Shown here piece by piece: positions 1 through 5,224 of a DNA stretch of 7,746 nucleotides. Numbering within the stretch: the stretch's first letter is position 1; every line of letters begins with the position of its first letter. Source of the DNA: a bacterium (lineage in GTDB: Bacteria; SZUA-182); contig QIFF01000128.1 of assembly GCA_003230635.1 (NCBI GenBank), forward strand, positions 1-7,746, given 5' to 3'. Position numbers and translations under genes: made by a program. A model generated the notes under the pieces. That model did no database searches. It was not told the DNA's origin and saw only the letters and a program-made list of their open reading frames with translations.

Positions 1-1
1 C

Positions 2-313
2 TGCGATGGGGAGAAGATCTCTCTCTTGCACACTGCCAAGCAACTGGGTTACAACCTGCATTCCTCCCCTCACCATTTTGAACTGGAAGGAAAAAAAATT
101 CTGCTGATGCATGAGCCGTTTGAGTTGGGGGCATTGGCGACAAGCCAGTGTTATGACTTGATTATCTATGGGCACTTGCACAAACCAGTTTTATACCAAG
201 AGGGGAAAACCCTGGTGCTTAGTCCCGGCGAAGGCGGGGGCTGGCTTTCGCACAAAAAAACGGTGGCTTTGCTTGACTTAGGCCGGATGCAGGCGGAGAT
301 AGTAGAAATTTAG
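2..313 (+). CDS. Metallophosphoesterase / phosphodiesterase, MJ0936-YfcE type, 5' partial
   Basis: The C-terminal ~103 residues of a small calcineurin-like phosphodiesterase; the start lies before the window, and the first full codon is at base 2. The visible protein opens with CDGE, the end of the usual GNCD metal-binding motif. It then has ILLMHEP where the family usually reads THGH, followed by YDLIIYGHLHKP, which carries the two C-terminal metal-binding histidines (GHxH). It ends with the SPGEGGGWL segment and a final beta strand, as is typical of this family. Enzymes of this group use two metal ions to cleave phosphodiester bonds of small substrates in the cytoplasm; the natural substrate is usually unknown. 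The first His of the HGH motif is kept, but the second is replaced by Pro. The catalytic Asp/His region is outside the window. Family assignment is firm, substrate is not known. Confidence 0.88.
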   Translation, partial: CDGEKISLLHTAKQLGYNLHSSPHHFELEGKKILLMHEPFELGALATSQCYDLIIYGHLHKPVLYQEGKTLVLSPGEGGGWLSHKKTVALLDLGRMQAEIVEI

Positions 314-335
314 TTTTAAGTGGAGTACGCCTACT

Positions 336-411
336 GTCGTTGCAAGCGAAGCGAAGCAATCTCTTTTCATGTTAGCAGATTGCTTCGTCGGCTACGCCTC
401 CTCGCAATGAC
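336..411. repeat. Imperfect inverted repeat, intergenic palindromic element
   Basis: The left arm (336-362) and right arm (377-411) pair through CGAAGCAATCT / AGATTGCTTCG next to the loop, and again at the outer ends (GTCGTTGC / GCAATGAC, one mismatch). The right arm is several bases longer, so the middle of the stem is bulged. It lies 22 bases after the phosphodiesterase stop, inside the 314-460 gap, which otherwise holds no gene. The sequence looks like a dispersed repeat rather than a unique terminator, because there is no T-run after it. It could still act on mRNA ends by folding. Copy number cannot be seen from one window. Confidence 0.7.
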
Positions 412-460
412 ATTTCTCAAAAGTTAGGCCTGGCCCCCTTTACATATATGGAGAAAATTT

Positions 461-769
461 TTGCCCCCTTCAGAAAAACAAAATTCTCCTCCCTCTCAAG
501 GGGAGGCTCGAAACCCAGATAATGAGCTGCTTAAGGGCTGTCTGTACAGTCTGTTCAAGTTTGCCGGTTTGCTGGCAGCCTTTTTGTTGGTGCTTTTTCT
601 CGTGGTAAATAACTACAAGGTAGGCTCAAAGGCCTTTAAGAAGGGTCTTTGGGAATCGGCAATCTTCTTCCTGGAGAATGTTAAAACCAAAGATGAACAC
701 TATAAAGATGCCCAGGAAAAGCTGCGCATTGCCAGGGAAAAATTGAAGCAAGAAGAAGAGAAACATTAA
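461..769 (+). CDS. Small single-pass membrane protein with a TPR-like C-terminus
   Basis: A 102-residue protein I do not recognise. Residues 1-22 are polar and proline-rich. Residues ~30-49 form one strong transmembrane helix (FKFAGLLAAFLLVLFLVV). Residues ~52-102 are charged and helical, with a pattern (KAFKKGLWESAIFFLENV) that resembles one TPR helix pair followed by a Lys/Glu-rich helix. The start chosen is TTG at 461, preceded by GGAG at 450-453 with 7 bases between. ATG at 448 is in a different frame and soon meets a stop. The proline-rich N-terminus is partly encoded by a small palindrome (488-506), so it may not be ancestral. The likely location is the inner membrane, with the charged domain outside or inside depending on topology. 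The function is unknown. Confidence 0.6.
   Translation: MPPSEKQNSPPSQGEARNPDNELLKGCLYSLFKFAGLLAAFLLVLFLVVNNYKVGSKAFKKGLWESAIFFLENVKTKDEHYKDAQEKLRIAREKLKQEEEKH
488..506. repeat. Small hairpin inside the 5' end of the 461-769 gene
   Basis: CCTCCC (488-493) pairs with GGGAGG (501-506), with a possible T-G pair and a five-base loop. It is read in frame as part of the proline-rich N-terminus. The C/T-rich then G/A-rich composition resembles the hairpin at 1756-1778, so both may belong to one class of dispersed palindromes. Confidence 0.4.
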
Positions 770-770
770 A

Positions 771-865
771 TCAATTGGCGGGTGTTGTTGTATCGGGATT
801 TTGTAATCCCGATATCAAAAGTGTGTCGGGAAAACAATTTCCCGACACAACAAATCGTCAATTGA
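771..865. repeat. Nested palindromic element with two internal hairpins
   Basis: Outer ends TCAATTG (771-777) and CAATTGA (859-865) are exact inverted repeats, extended inward by partly matching bases including TTGTTG / CAACAA. Inside are two perfect hairpins. ATCGGGAT pairs with ATCCCGAT (792-799 / 806-813). TGTCGGGAAA pairs with TTTCCCGACA (824-833 / 838-847) around a four-base loop. As RNA it would fold into a three-way shape. It fills the whole gap between the small membrane protein and the ribosome-binding site of the next gene. Its last 12 bases (854-865) match the left end of the element at 5167-5208 in inverted orientation. It codes for nothing convincing. Confidence 0.75.
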
Positions 866-881
866 AGGAGGTTTTGTATCT

Positions 882-1151
882 ATGCTATCCCGCCGTCAAC
901 ATCGCCTGCAAAGCAGCCTGGAGCTTTTTCTGGAAGCCTGCCGCTTATGGGGCGAAACCTTTGAGAACGATGACTTGCTCTGCCAAGCGGAGGAAATGGA
1001 AAAGCAGTTGGAGCAGGCAAGGCTGGATGAATGCTCGGAAGAAACAGTAACTCAGGTGGAAAGTGCTACCATACAGTTAATTAATAGCATGGACAACTTG
1101 CTTAAGGCCATGGGCAGTCCGGGTTTTTGTTATGGAAAGCTCAAACACTAA
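882..1151 (+). CDS. Hypothetical 89-residue helical protein
   Basis: An unrecognised small protein, probably cytoplasmic: no signal peptide or membrane segment. It is largely alpha-helical and acidic in the middle (EEMEKQLEQARLDECSEETV), with four cysteines (residues 19, 34, 51, 82) that are not spaced as a known metal motif. The start at ATG 882 is supported by a strong Shine-Dalgarno AAGGAGG at 865-871, with a rather long 10-base gap. The reading frame shifted by one, which opens at 775 and overlaps this gene, has no such signal and gives a Trp/Lys/Arg-rich protein, as expected from a wrong frame. The gene ends 16 bases before gmhA and may be co-transcribed with it. No function can be proposed. 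Confidence 0.6.
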   Translation: MLSRRQHRLQSSLELFLEACRLWGETFENDDLLCQAEEMEKQLEQARLDECSEETVTQVESATIQLINSMDNLLKAMGSPGFCYGKLKH

Positions 1152-1167
1152 AAAGTTCAAACCCTAA

Positions 1168-1740
1168 ATGGAAGAAAAGATTCGCCGGATTCTAGACCAG
1201 AGCAGCCGGCTGAGCGCCTTGTGCGCCCGGCAACTCACGGAACAAATTGCCTCTATCGCCGCTGTCTTTAGTCAGACCCTGCGTAAGGGGCATAAGATTT
1301 TGCTGTTTGGGAACGGGGGCAGTGCGGCCGACGCCCAGCACCTGGCCGGCGAATTGGTCAACCGCTTCCTCTATGACCGCCGGGCCCTGGCCGCCATTGC
1401 CCTGACGGTTGACACCTCGGTGCTTACCTGTATCGCCAATGATTCCGATTATAGCCTTATCTTCAGCCGCCAGCTAGAAGCCCTGGGCAAAACCGGGGAT
1501 TTGGCGCTGGGGATAAGCACCAGCGGCAATTCTCCCAATGTGCTGAAGGCTTTGGAAACCGCGCGCAAGCTGGGCTTGACCACTGTGGGTTTTAGCGGGG
1601 GAACGGGCGGCAAGCTGCTTGAAGCCGTGGACTACTCCCTGGTGGTCCCCTCTGCGATTACCCCCCGCATCCAGGAAGCCCACATTACTATCGGTCATAT
1701 TATCTGCCAATTGGTGGAAGAAGAGCTATTTCCACAGTGA
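1168..1740 (+). CDS. gmhA: Sedoheptulose 7-phosphate isomerase (phosphoheptose isomerase)
   Basis: Converts D-sedoheptulose 7-phosphate to D-glycero-D-manno-heptose 7-phosphate, the first step of ADP-heptose synthesis for the lipopolysaccharide inner core; the enzyme is a cytoplasmic homotetramer. The 190-residue length matches the family (about 190-195). It is a single SIS domain. FGNGGSAADAQH (47-58) is the phosphate loop, and AGELVNRF (60-67) carries the catalytic and metal-binding Glu62. STSGNS (117-122) is the second sugar-phosphate loop. The Zn ligands and catalytic His appear as His58, Glu62, Gln169 and His177, so the enzyme should be active. An in-frame TAA directly before ATG 1168 fixes the start, although no clear Shine-Dalgarno is visible. 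No other heptose gene (hldE, gmhB, hldD) is in the window. Confidence 0.96.
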   Translation: MEEKIRRILDQSSRLSALCARQLTEQIASIAAVFSQTLRKGHKILLFGNGGSAADAQHLAGELVNRFLYDRRALAAIALTVDTSVLTCIANDSDYSLIFSRQLEALGKTGDLALGISTSGNSPNVLKALETARKLGLTTVGFSGGTGGKLLEAVDYSLVVPSAITPRIQEAHITIGHIICQLVEEELFPQ

Positions 1741-1755
1741 CAGTTGAAAAAAATT

Positions 1756-1791
1756 CCCTCTTCCCTTTGGGGAGAGGGTTAGGGTGAGGGG
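1756..1791. repeat. Strong hairpin repeat whose tail forms the next gene's ribosome-binding site
   Basis: CCCTCTTCCC (1756-1765) pairs along its full length with GGGGAGAGGG (1769-1778), with one G-U pair and a three-base TTT loop. It is followed by TTAGGGTGAGGGG. The GAGGGG at 1786-1791 lies 4 bases before ATG 1796 and is the only Shine-Dalgarno candidate for that gene. The sequence has the look of a common dispersed C/T-G/A palindrome. It follows the gmhA stop by 15 bases, but no T-run follows, so a classical terminator is unlikely. Confidence 0.7.
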
Positions 1792-1795
1792 AAAT

Positions 1796-2740
1796 ATGAA
1801 CTACAAACCACTTTCTTTAGACGGTGTCAAAACCTATCCCCTCAGCAGCCGCTGCTCCAAAGTTACCACCAAGCATCTTGCCCGCCCTTTTCCTGCCTCC
1901 CCCAGTCTGAATGATTTTCTGGCCTGCCTGCCGGATATTCTGGCCGCCCGGGATTTCAAGGCGGTGGTGCAGGCTATTGTTCAGGCGCACCGTACCTCCC
2001 GGCCGGTGATCTGGGCAATGGGAGCGCATGTGATTAAGTGCGGCCTGAGCCCGCTTTTAATCCAATTAATGGAGCGGGGCATTATCAGCGCCCTGGCCAT
2101 GAACGGGGCCGGAATTATCCACGACTTTGAGCTGGCCCAGGCGGGACAAACTTCGGAAGAAGTGGGGGAACAACTGGAGGAGGGGCGCTTCGGCATGGCC
2201 CGGGAAACCGGGGAGGGGGTAAATCAAGCCATTAACCAGGGGGTGGCTCGCGGGCTGGGTCTGGGGGCGGCGATGGGAGAATACTTGCAGAAAACCGCAC
2301 CGCCTTATCTGGATTACAGCCTGGCTGCTGCCGCTTATCGTTTAAAAATACCCCTGACGGTTCATGTCGCCATGGGCACAGACATTACTCACTTACATCC
2401 CCAGGCAGACGGGGCGGCCATAGGCAAGGGGAGCCACCATGACTTCCGCCTGCTGGCCGGAATCGTAGCCCAAATGGAGGGGGGCGGGGTCTTCATCAAC
2501 GCCGGCTCGGCGGTGATTATGCCGGAGGTCTTTCTGAAAACCGTAACCCTGGTGCGCAACCTGGGCTCCCCGCTTAAGAACTTCACCACCGTCAACCTGG
2601 ATTTCAAGTCCCATTACCGCCCCTTGCAAAACGTAGTCAAGCGCCCCACTGCCCAGGGGGGCAAGGGCTTCAACCTGATCGGTCACCACGAGCTGCTGAT
2701 CCCCCTGCTGCTGGCTGCGGTTCTGGAAGCAGTTGGGTAG
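1796..2740 (+). CDS. Deoxyhypusine-synthase-like conserved protein, function unproven
   Basis: A 314-residue soluble protein. Long conserved-looking blocks include GAHVIKCGLSPLLIQLM, LAMNGAGIIHDFE, FGMARETGEG, MGTDITHLHP, GGGVFINAGSAVIMPEVFL, TTVNLDF and GHHELLIPLLLAA. The order of these blocks, especially the glycine-rich GGGVFINAGSA followed by a Lys (in VVKRP) and then a hydrophobic PLL end, resembles the NAD-binding fold of deoxyhypusine synthase and bacterial homospermidine-synthase-like relatives. In the human enzyme the catalytic Lys sits at a similar distance before the final PLL. Bacteria have no eIF5A, so a true deoxyhypusine role is unlikely and the substrate is unknown. ATG 1796 with GAGGGG just upstream is preferred to GTG 1784, which falls inside the G-rich repeat. 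It follows gmhA and may share its transcript. The gene itself is near certain; the fold assignment is an inference from memory. Confidence 0.72.
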   Translation: MNYKPLSLDGVKTYPLSSRCSKVTTKHLARPFPASPSLNDFLACLPDILAARDFKAVVQAIVQAHRTSRPVIWAMGAHVIKCGLSPLLIQLMERGIISALAMNGAGIIHDFELAQAGQTSEEVGEQLEEGRFGMARETGEGVNQAINQGVARGLGLGAAMGEYLQKTAPPYLDYSLAAAAYRLKIPLTVHVAMGTDITHLHPQADGAAIGKGSHHDFRLLAGIVAQMEGGGVFINAGSAVIMPEVFLKTVTLVRNLGSPLKNFTTVNLDFKSHYRPLQNVVKRPTAQGGKGFNLIGHHELLIPLLLAAVLEAVG

Positions 2741-2769
2741 CGGCGACTGATTTTAATCTTTTCAGCTCA

Positions 2770-2906
2770 AGGGTGCTTTGAAAAATGAGAATTTTCGTTC
2801 AAGATCAAGGCATGCGAAAAATTTAACCGCAGGCATATGTTTGATATTCCGAGGATTAAAGCATAACGCAGATATTGGGCGAAAAGGCAATTTTTCAAGG
2901 TGCCCT
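2770..2906. mobile_element. MITE-like 137-bp palindromic element with ~31-bp imperfect terminal inverted repeats
   Basis: The left end (2770-2800) and right end (2877-2906) are inverted repeats that agree at most positions, including the shared blocks AGGG, TTGAAAAAT and TTTTCG. The inner part is also palindromic: 2822-2838 and 2844-2860 match at about 12 of 17 positions around a GTTTG loop. Both arms centre near 2838-2841, so the whole element could fold into one long imperfect hairpin. There is no transposase gene and no believable reading frame inside it. I could not find a clear target-site duplication in the flanks. It fills most of the gap between the deoxyhypusine-synthase-like gene (stop 2740) and the TonB gene (ATG 2921). 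It may be a non-autonomous transposable element or a structured-RNA repeat. Confidence 0.7.
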
Positions 2907-2920
2907 CAAAACTTGTTACC

Positions 2921-3694
2921 ATGCGCATCCTGGCTGCTTCTCAAAGACAATTCCTCTGGGCTTTGCTAATCTCGCTGGGGACACATCTGTTGCTGGCTTT
3001 AATCCTGCCGGGTCTGCCCATGGGAGATTTTGTTTCCCCGCAGAAGAGCTATGCTGAAGTCAGGCTTGTCTATATTCCCCCCAAGCCGGTTGAGGCAATC
3101 AAAAAAACGGGGACTGGCCCCAAGGCCAAAACAGCGTTGCCGGAAGAGGGCAATCTTTTAAGCGAACAAATTAATAAGCTCAGCAGAGCTATGCAGTTCC
3201 AGGGTACGATTCCCGCTGTCCAACTCCCGGCAGAGGTCCCTGAAGGAGAGCTAAGCGGCTTATTGCCCGAGGTTGAGTTTCCCCTGGAAGAGATTGTCTT
3301 GCCCGCCGGGCCGCCCTTGGTCAGCACGCCCTTGGTCAGCACTCCGGCCCCCCGCGAGGAAAACAGCCCCTTCCCCCCTCTCGGCAGGCTGGGGAGTAAA
3401 ACTCATAAGCTGCCCTCACCAATCGGGATTGAGTGGGCCGGCCCACCCCGCCGCTCCCTTTTTCAGCCGACTATTCCAGAATATAGCTCGAAGGTTGAAG
3501 GGGAAGTGCGCTTGAAATTTTGGGTGGACCCAGCCGGCAAGGTAAACAATGTAATCGTCCTGCAAAAGTTGGACGCAGACCTGGAGCGGATTTCCTTGCA
3601 ATACATGAAGCAATGGGTCTTTGAACCGCTGATGCCCGGGGTTGAACAGCGCTTGCAATGGGGCACGATTACGCTCCGCTTCAGGCGAGAGTGA
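2921..3694 (+). CDS. TonB-family energy transducer-like protein
   Basis: Predicted to span the periplasm and pass proton-motive energy from an inner-membrane motor to outer-membrane receptors. From ATG 2921 the protein has 257 residues. Residues 11-30 (FLWALLISLGTHLLLALILP) form one transmembrane helix carrying Ser18-x3-His22, the same Ser/His spacing that is functionally important in TonB. A long Pro-rich, low-complexity linker follows, with a tandem LVSTPLVSTP. The last ~70 residues form a TonB C-terminal domain: PEYSSKVEGEVRLKFWVDPAG, then MKQWVFEPL, ending in a beta strand. An in-frame GTG at 2900 lies inside the palindromic element and is an unlikely start. ATG 2921 lacks a clear Shine-Dalgarno, perhaps because the element inserted just upstream. 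No exbB, exbD or receptor gene is in view, so its partners are unknown. Confidence 0.85.
   Translation: MRILAASQRQFLWALLISLGTHLLLALILPGLPMGDFVSPQKSYAEVRLVYIPPKPVEAIKKTGTGPKAKTALPEEGNLLSEQINKLSRAMQFQGTIPAVQLPAEVPEGELSGLLPEVEFPLEEIVLPAGPPLVSTPLVSTPAPREENSPFPPLGRLGSKTHKLPSPIGIEWAGPPRRSLFQPTIPEYSSKVEGEVRLKFWVDPAGKVNNVIVLQKLDADLERISLQYMKQWVFEPLMPGVEQRLQWGTITLRFRRE
3312..3341 (+). repeat. Tandem 15-bp duplication in the TonB linker
   Basis: Two exact copies of a 15-base unit (CGCCCTTGGTCAGCA; 3312-3326 and 3327-3341) lie head to tail and in frame, giving the repeated pentapeptide LVSTP in the periplasmic linker. The match is perfect, so the duplication is probably recent. Length change in this spacer should be tolerated. 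Confidence 0.85.
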
Positions 3695-3703
3695 GGACAA
3701 ACA

Positions 3704-4423
3704 ATGGTACAATTCCTGACCGCAAAGGCAATTTTGGATGGCCTAAAGCTTTTTGGGCTTTTTGTTCTCCTGGGCGGTCTGCCTTTGCTTCTGATTATGC
3801 TAATCAAAAAAATCAGATGGCAGCACCCCCTGATCCGGCAGCTTAACGGCTGCATCCGCCACGGCACTAGTTTTGGCGAGAAGGACTGCCAGCAGGTGGA
3901 GCTTTGTTTGCAGGGAGTCAAGAACCGCTTTGCCCTACTTAAGGGAGAAAGTTTGTCCCCCTTGCAAAAGGCCGCCCCGCTAAACATCGCCTTTCAAAGC
4001 CTGCCCCTGTTGGAACAAATGGCCAAGGCCAATACCTGCTGCGCCATCCATGTAGCTCATCTTCCCCCCTTCAACCACACCTTTGCCTGCAAACAGAGAC
4101 TGGAAGAACTGCTGAGCCAATGGGCGCAGGATGAGCAACTCCCTTTGGTGGGCAAGGAAATACAAAAAATCAAAAAAATAAGTAAAAAAATAGAACAAAA
4201 GAAGACCAACTACAGGTTAAAACTGCTGGTGATAATGCTGGCCTTCTCGATTAGCAGCTTTCTAGTGGCAGACCTGATTATCAGCGAAACCCCGGCCTGG
4301 GAAACCAAGATCATCGCTTACCTGGGATTCTTGTTTTTGTTTGCCTTTAGTTACGACTACTACTACTCCCAGAAATTCAAGCGCTTCCAGGGCAACCGGC
4401 TGACCCGCTGGTTCAAAAGATAG
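3704..4423 (+). CDS. Hypothetical three-helix membrane protein
   Basis: An unrecognised 239-residue protein. Residues ~16-34 form a first transmembrane helix (FGLFVLLGGLPLLLIMLI). Residues ~38-170 form a soluble region with several Cys and His, ending in a strongly basic Lys-rich helix (KEIQKIKKISKKIEQKK). Two further transmembrane helices are at ~173-194 and ~202-221, and the C-terminus is basic (RFQGNRLTRWFKR). By the positive-inside rule, the Lys-rich segment and the C-terminal tail are probably cytoplasmic. ATG 3704 has GAGG at 3693-3696 with 7 bases between, and only 9 bases separate it from the TonB-like stop, so the two genes very likely share a transcript. It has no visible ExbB or ExbD features. 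A role beside the TonB protein is possible but is only inferred from position. Confidence 0.72.
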   Translation: MVQFLTAKAILDGLKLFGLFVLLGGLPLLLIMLIKKIRWQHPLIRQLNGCIRHGTSFGEKDCQQVELCLQGVKNRFALLKGESLSPLQKAAPLNIAFQSLPLLEQMAKANTCCAIHVAHLPPFNHTFACKQRLEELLSQWAQDEQLPLVGKEIQKIKKISKKIEQKKTNYRLKLLVIMLAFSISSFLVADLIISETPAWETKIIAYLGFLFLFAFSYDYYYSQKFKRFQGNRLTRWFKR

Positions 4424-4460
4424 CATATACGAAAAAATGGGGAAACTCCACTTTCACTCG

Positions 4461-4489
4461 TTGACAAGCAAATTAGGCTAAGCTATACT
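4461..4489 (+). promoter_or_regulatory. Sigma-70 promoter for the envelope lipoprotein operon
   Basis: The -35 box TTGACA (4461-4466) is a perfect consensus match. A 17-base spacer leads to the -10 box TATACT (4484-4489), which differs from consensus at one position. Transcription should start near 4496, giving a leader of about 34 bases before ATG 4530. It sits in the only sizeable gap (4424-4529) before the lipoprotein genes, so it probably drives that operon separately from the TonB pair. Confidence 0.8.
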
Positions 4490-4496
4490 AAGCCTA
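4474..4496. promoter_or_regulatory. Candidate operator: inverted repeat over the -10 box
   Basis: TAGGCT (4474-4479) and AGCCTA (4491-4496) are perfect inverted half-sites separated by 11 bases. The TATACT -10 box lies between them, and the expected transcription start falls at the right half-site. A dimeric repressor bound here would block the promoter. The regulator is unknown, and a six-base match could arise by chance. Confidence 0.4.
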
Positions 4497-4529
4497 TTAT
4501 GGGGGTAATTTGTTGCTTGGAAAGAAGCG

Positions 4530-5165
4530 ATGACAGCAAGGAAATGGACTGTCCTTATTGTTCTCCTGCTGGCGGGAATCCTGGGAACAATCGGTTGCGC
4601 ACCGATTCACACCCTGACACCCGACTTTGAGCAACGGAAACCGCGCTCCATTGCCATTTTGCCCGTGCTTAACGAAACCGTTGACCTGGACGCTCCCCAA
4701 GTCATGCTGCCTATGATTCATAGCGCCATGCTCAACAAGGGCTATGAGGTGATAGGCCCAGAAGAGACAAAAATCTTACTGGCTAAAGAAAATATCCATG
4801 AAGCCGGCCAGATGTTCAGCCTGACTTATGCGGAGTTGGGCAAGCTGCTGGGGGCCAAGGCCCTGCTCTATTGCACGGTAACTGACTGGAGCAGCCTTTA
4901 TTTGCTGGTCTATTCCTCGGTTACGGTAGAGGCCAAGTTTGAATTGATTGAAGCCGGCAGCGGCAAACGTCTGTGGGAAGCAAAGTATAAATCCAGCAGA
5001 CGGCGGGTTGCCACAGATCAGGAATCTTTGCAAAGAACTCTATTCAATGCAGCCTTTGCCCCTTATGAACCGCGGGCACGGGTAGTAATCTACAGATGCC
5101 TGGCTACTCTGCCCAACGGCCCTTATTACGTGGCGCCTAAGAGGCGGGGATGTTTGGGGCCGTAA
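4530..5165 (+). CDS. GNA1162/DUF799-family lipoprotein
   Basis: A 211-residue predicted outer-membrane lipoprotein. Residues 1-22 are a signal peptide ending in GTIG, with lipidated Cys23; Thr at -3 makes the lipobox slightly unusual. The mature part has RKPRSIAILPVLNETVDLDAP (38-58), then LGKLLGAKALLYCTVTDW, then VTVEAKFELIEAGSGKRLWEA, and a closing LPNGPYYVAPKRRG. These blocks match, in order, those I recall for the neisserial protein GNA1162 and its DUF799 relatives, which are usually encoded beside CsgG-family and DUF4810 lipoproteins. The fold resembles the anticodon-binding-like domain of CsgG. Function is unknown in any organism I can name. ATG 4530 has GGAAAG at 4519-4524. It is the first gene after the strong promoter and is followed 59 bases later by csgG-like. 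Confidence 0.85.
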   Translation: MTARKWTVLIVLLLAGILGTIGCAPIHTLTPDFEQRKPRSIAILPVLNETVDLDAPQVMLPMIHSAMLNKGYEVIGPEETKILLAKENIHEAGQMFSLTYAELGKLLGAKALLYCTVTDWSSLYLLVYSSVTVEAKFELIEAGSGKRLWEAKYKSSRRRVATDQESLQRTLFNAAFAPYEPRARVVIYRCLATLPNGPYYVAPKRRGCLGP

Positions 5166-5166
5166 C

Positions 5167-5208
5167 TCAATTGACGATCGACGTGACGTCAATCTTCAAT
5201 CGTCAATT
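5167..5208. repeat. Compact palindromic element sharing its end with the 771-865 element
   Basis: AATTGACGAT (5169-5178) and ATCGTCAATT (5199-5208) form a perfect 10-bp inverted repeat. The loop contains a second perfect palindrome, GACGT-G-ACGTC (5180-5190), which can pair alternatively. The end sequence TCAATTGACGAT (5167-5178) is the exact reverse complement of 854-865. It begins two bases after the GNA1162-like stop and ends five bases before the AGGA ribosome-binding site of the CsgG-family gene. It could modulate expression between the two genes by folding, but no T-run suggests a terminator. Confidence 0.7.
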
Positions 5209-5224
5209 AATTAGGAACTACACC

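Noticed and set aside
448..522. ATG 448 as the start of the small membrane protein
   Set aside because: It is in a different frame from the transmembrane segment and stops after about 24 codons; a frameshift would be needed. TTG 461 has a properly spaced GGAG.
775..1050. Open frame of 91 codons overlapping the 882-1151 gene
   Set aside because: It runs through the palindromic element, has no ribosome-binding site at its start, and its Trp/Lys/Arg-rich second half is the shifted frame of the better-supported gene at 882.
1784..1795. GTG 1784 as the start of the deoxyhypusine-synthase-like gene
   Set aside because: It adds only four residues from inside the G-rich repeat; ATG 1796 has GAGGGG directly upstream.
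2841..2869. Promoter-like TTGATA with a spaced -10 inside the palindromic element
   Set aside because: The -10 candidate matches consensus at about half its positions, no better than chance in A/T-rich DNA.
2778..3057. Two short plus-strand frames over the intergenic palindrome (2778-2969 and 2875-3057)
   Set aside because: They read through the MITE-like element and into the TonB gene out of frame, with no ribosome-binding sites or recognisable protein features.
3463..3987. Minus-strand open frame of 174 codons across the TonB and membrane-protein genes
   Set aside because: Its sequence shows no domain or membrane pattern and it is antisense to two convincing genes; it is a chance frame.
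4438..4450. Possible terminator hairpin after the three-helix membrane protein
   Set aside because: Only a five-pair stem with a G-T pair and no following T-run.
5150..5224. Upstream GTG start adding 25 residues to the CsgG-family protein
   Set aside because: It overlaps the previous gene, is encoded by the palindromic element and would bury the lipoprotein signal peptide; ATG 5225 has AGGA at 8-base spacing.
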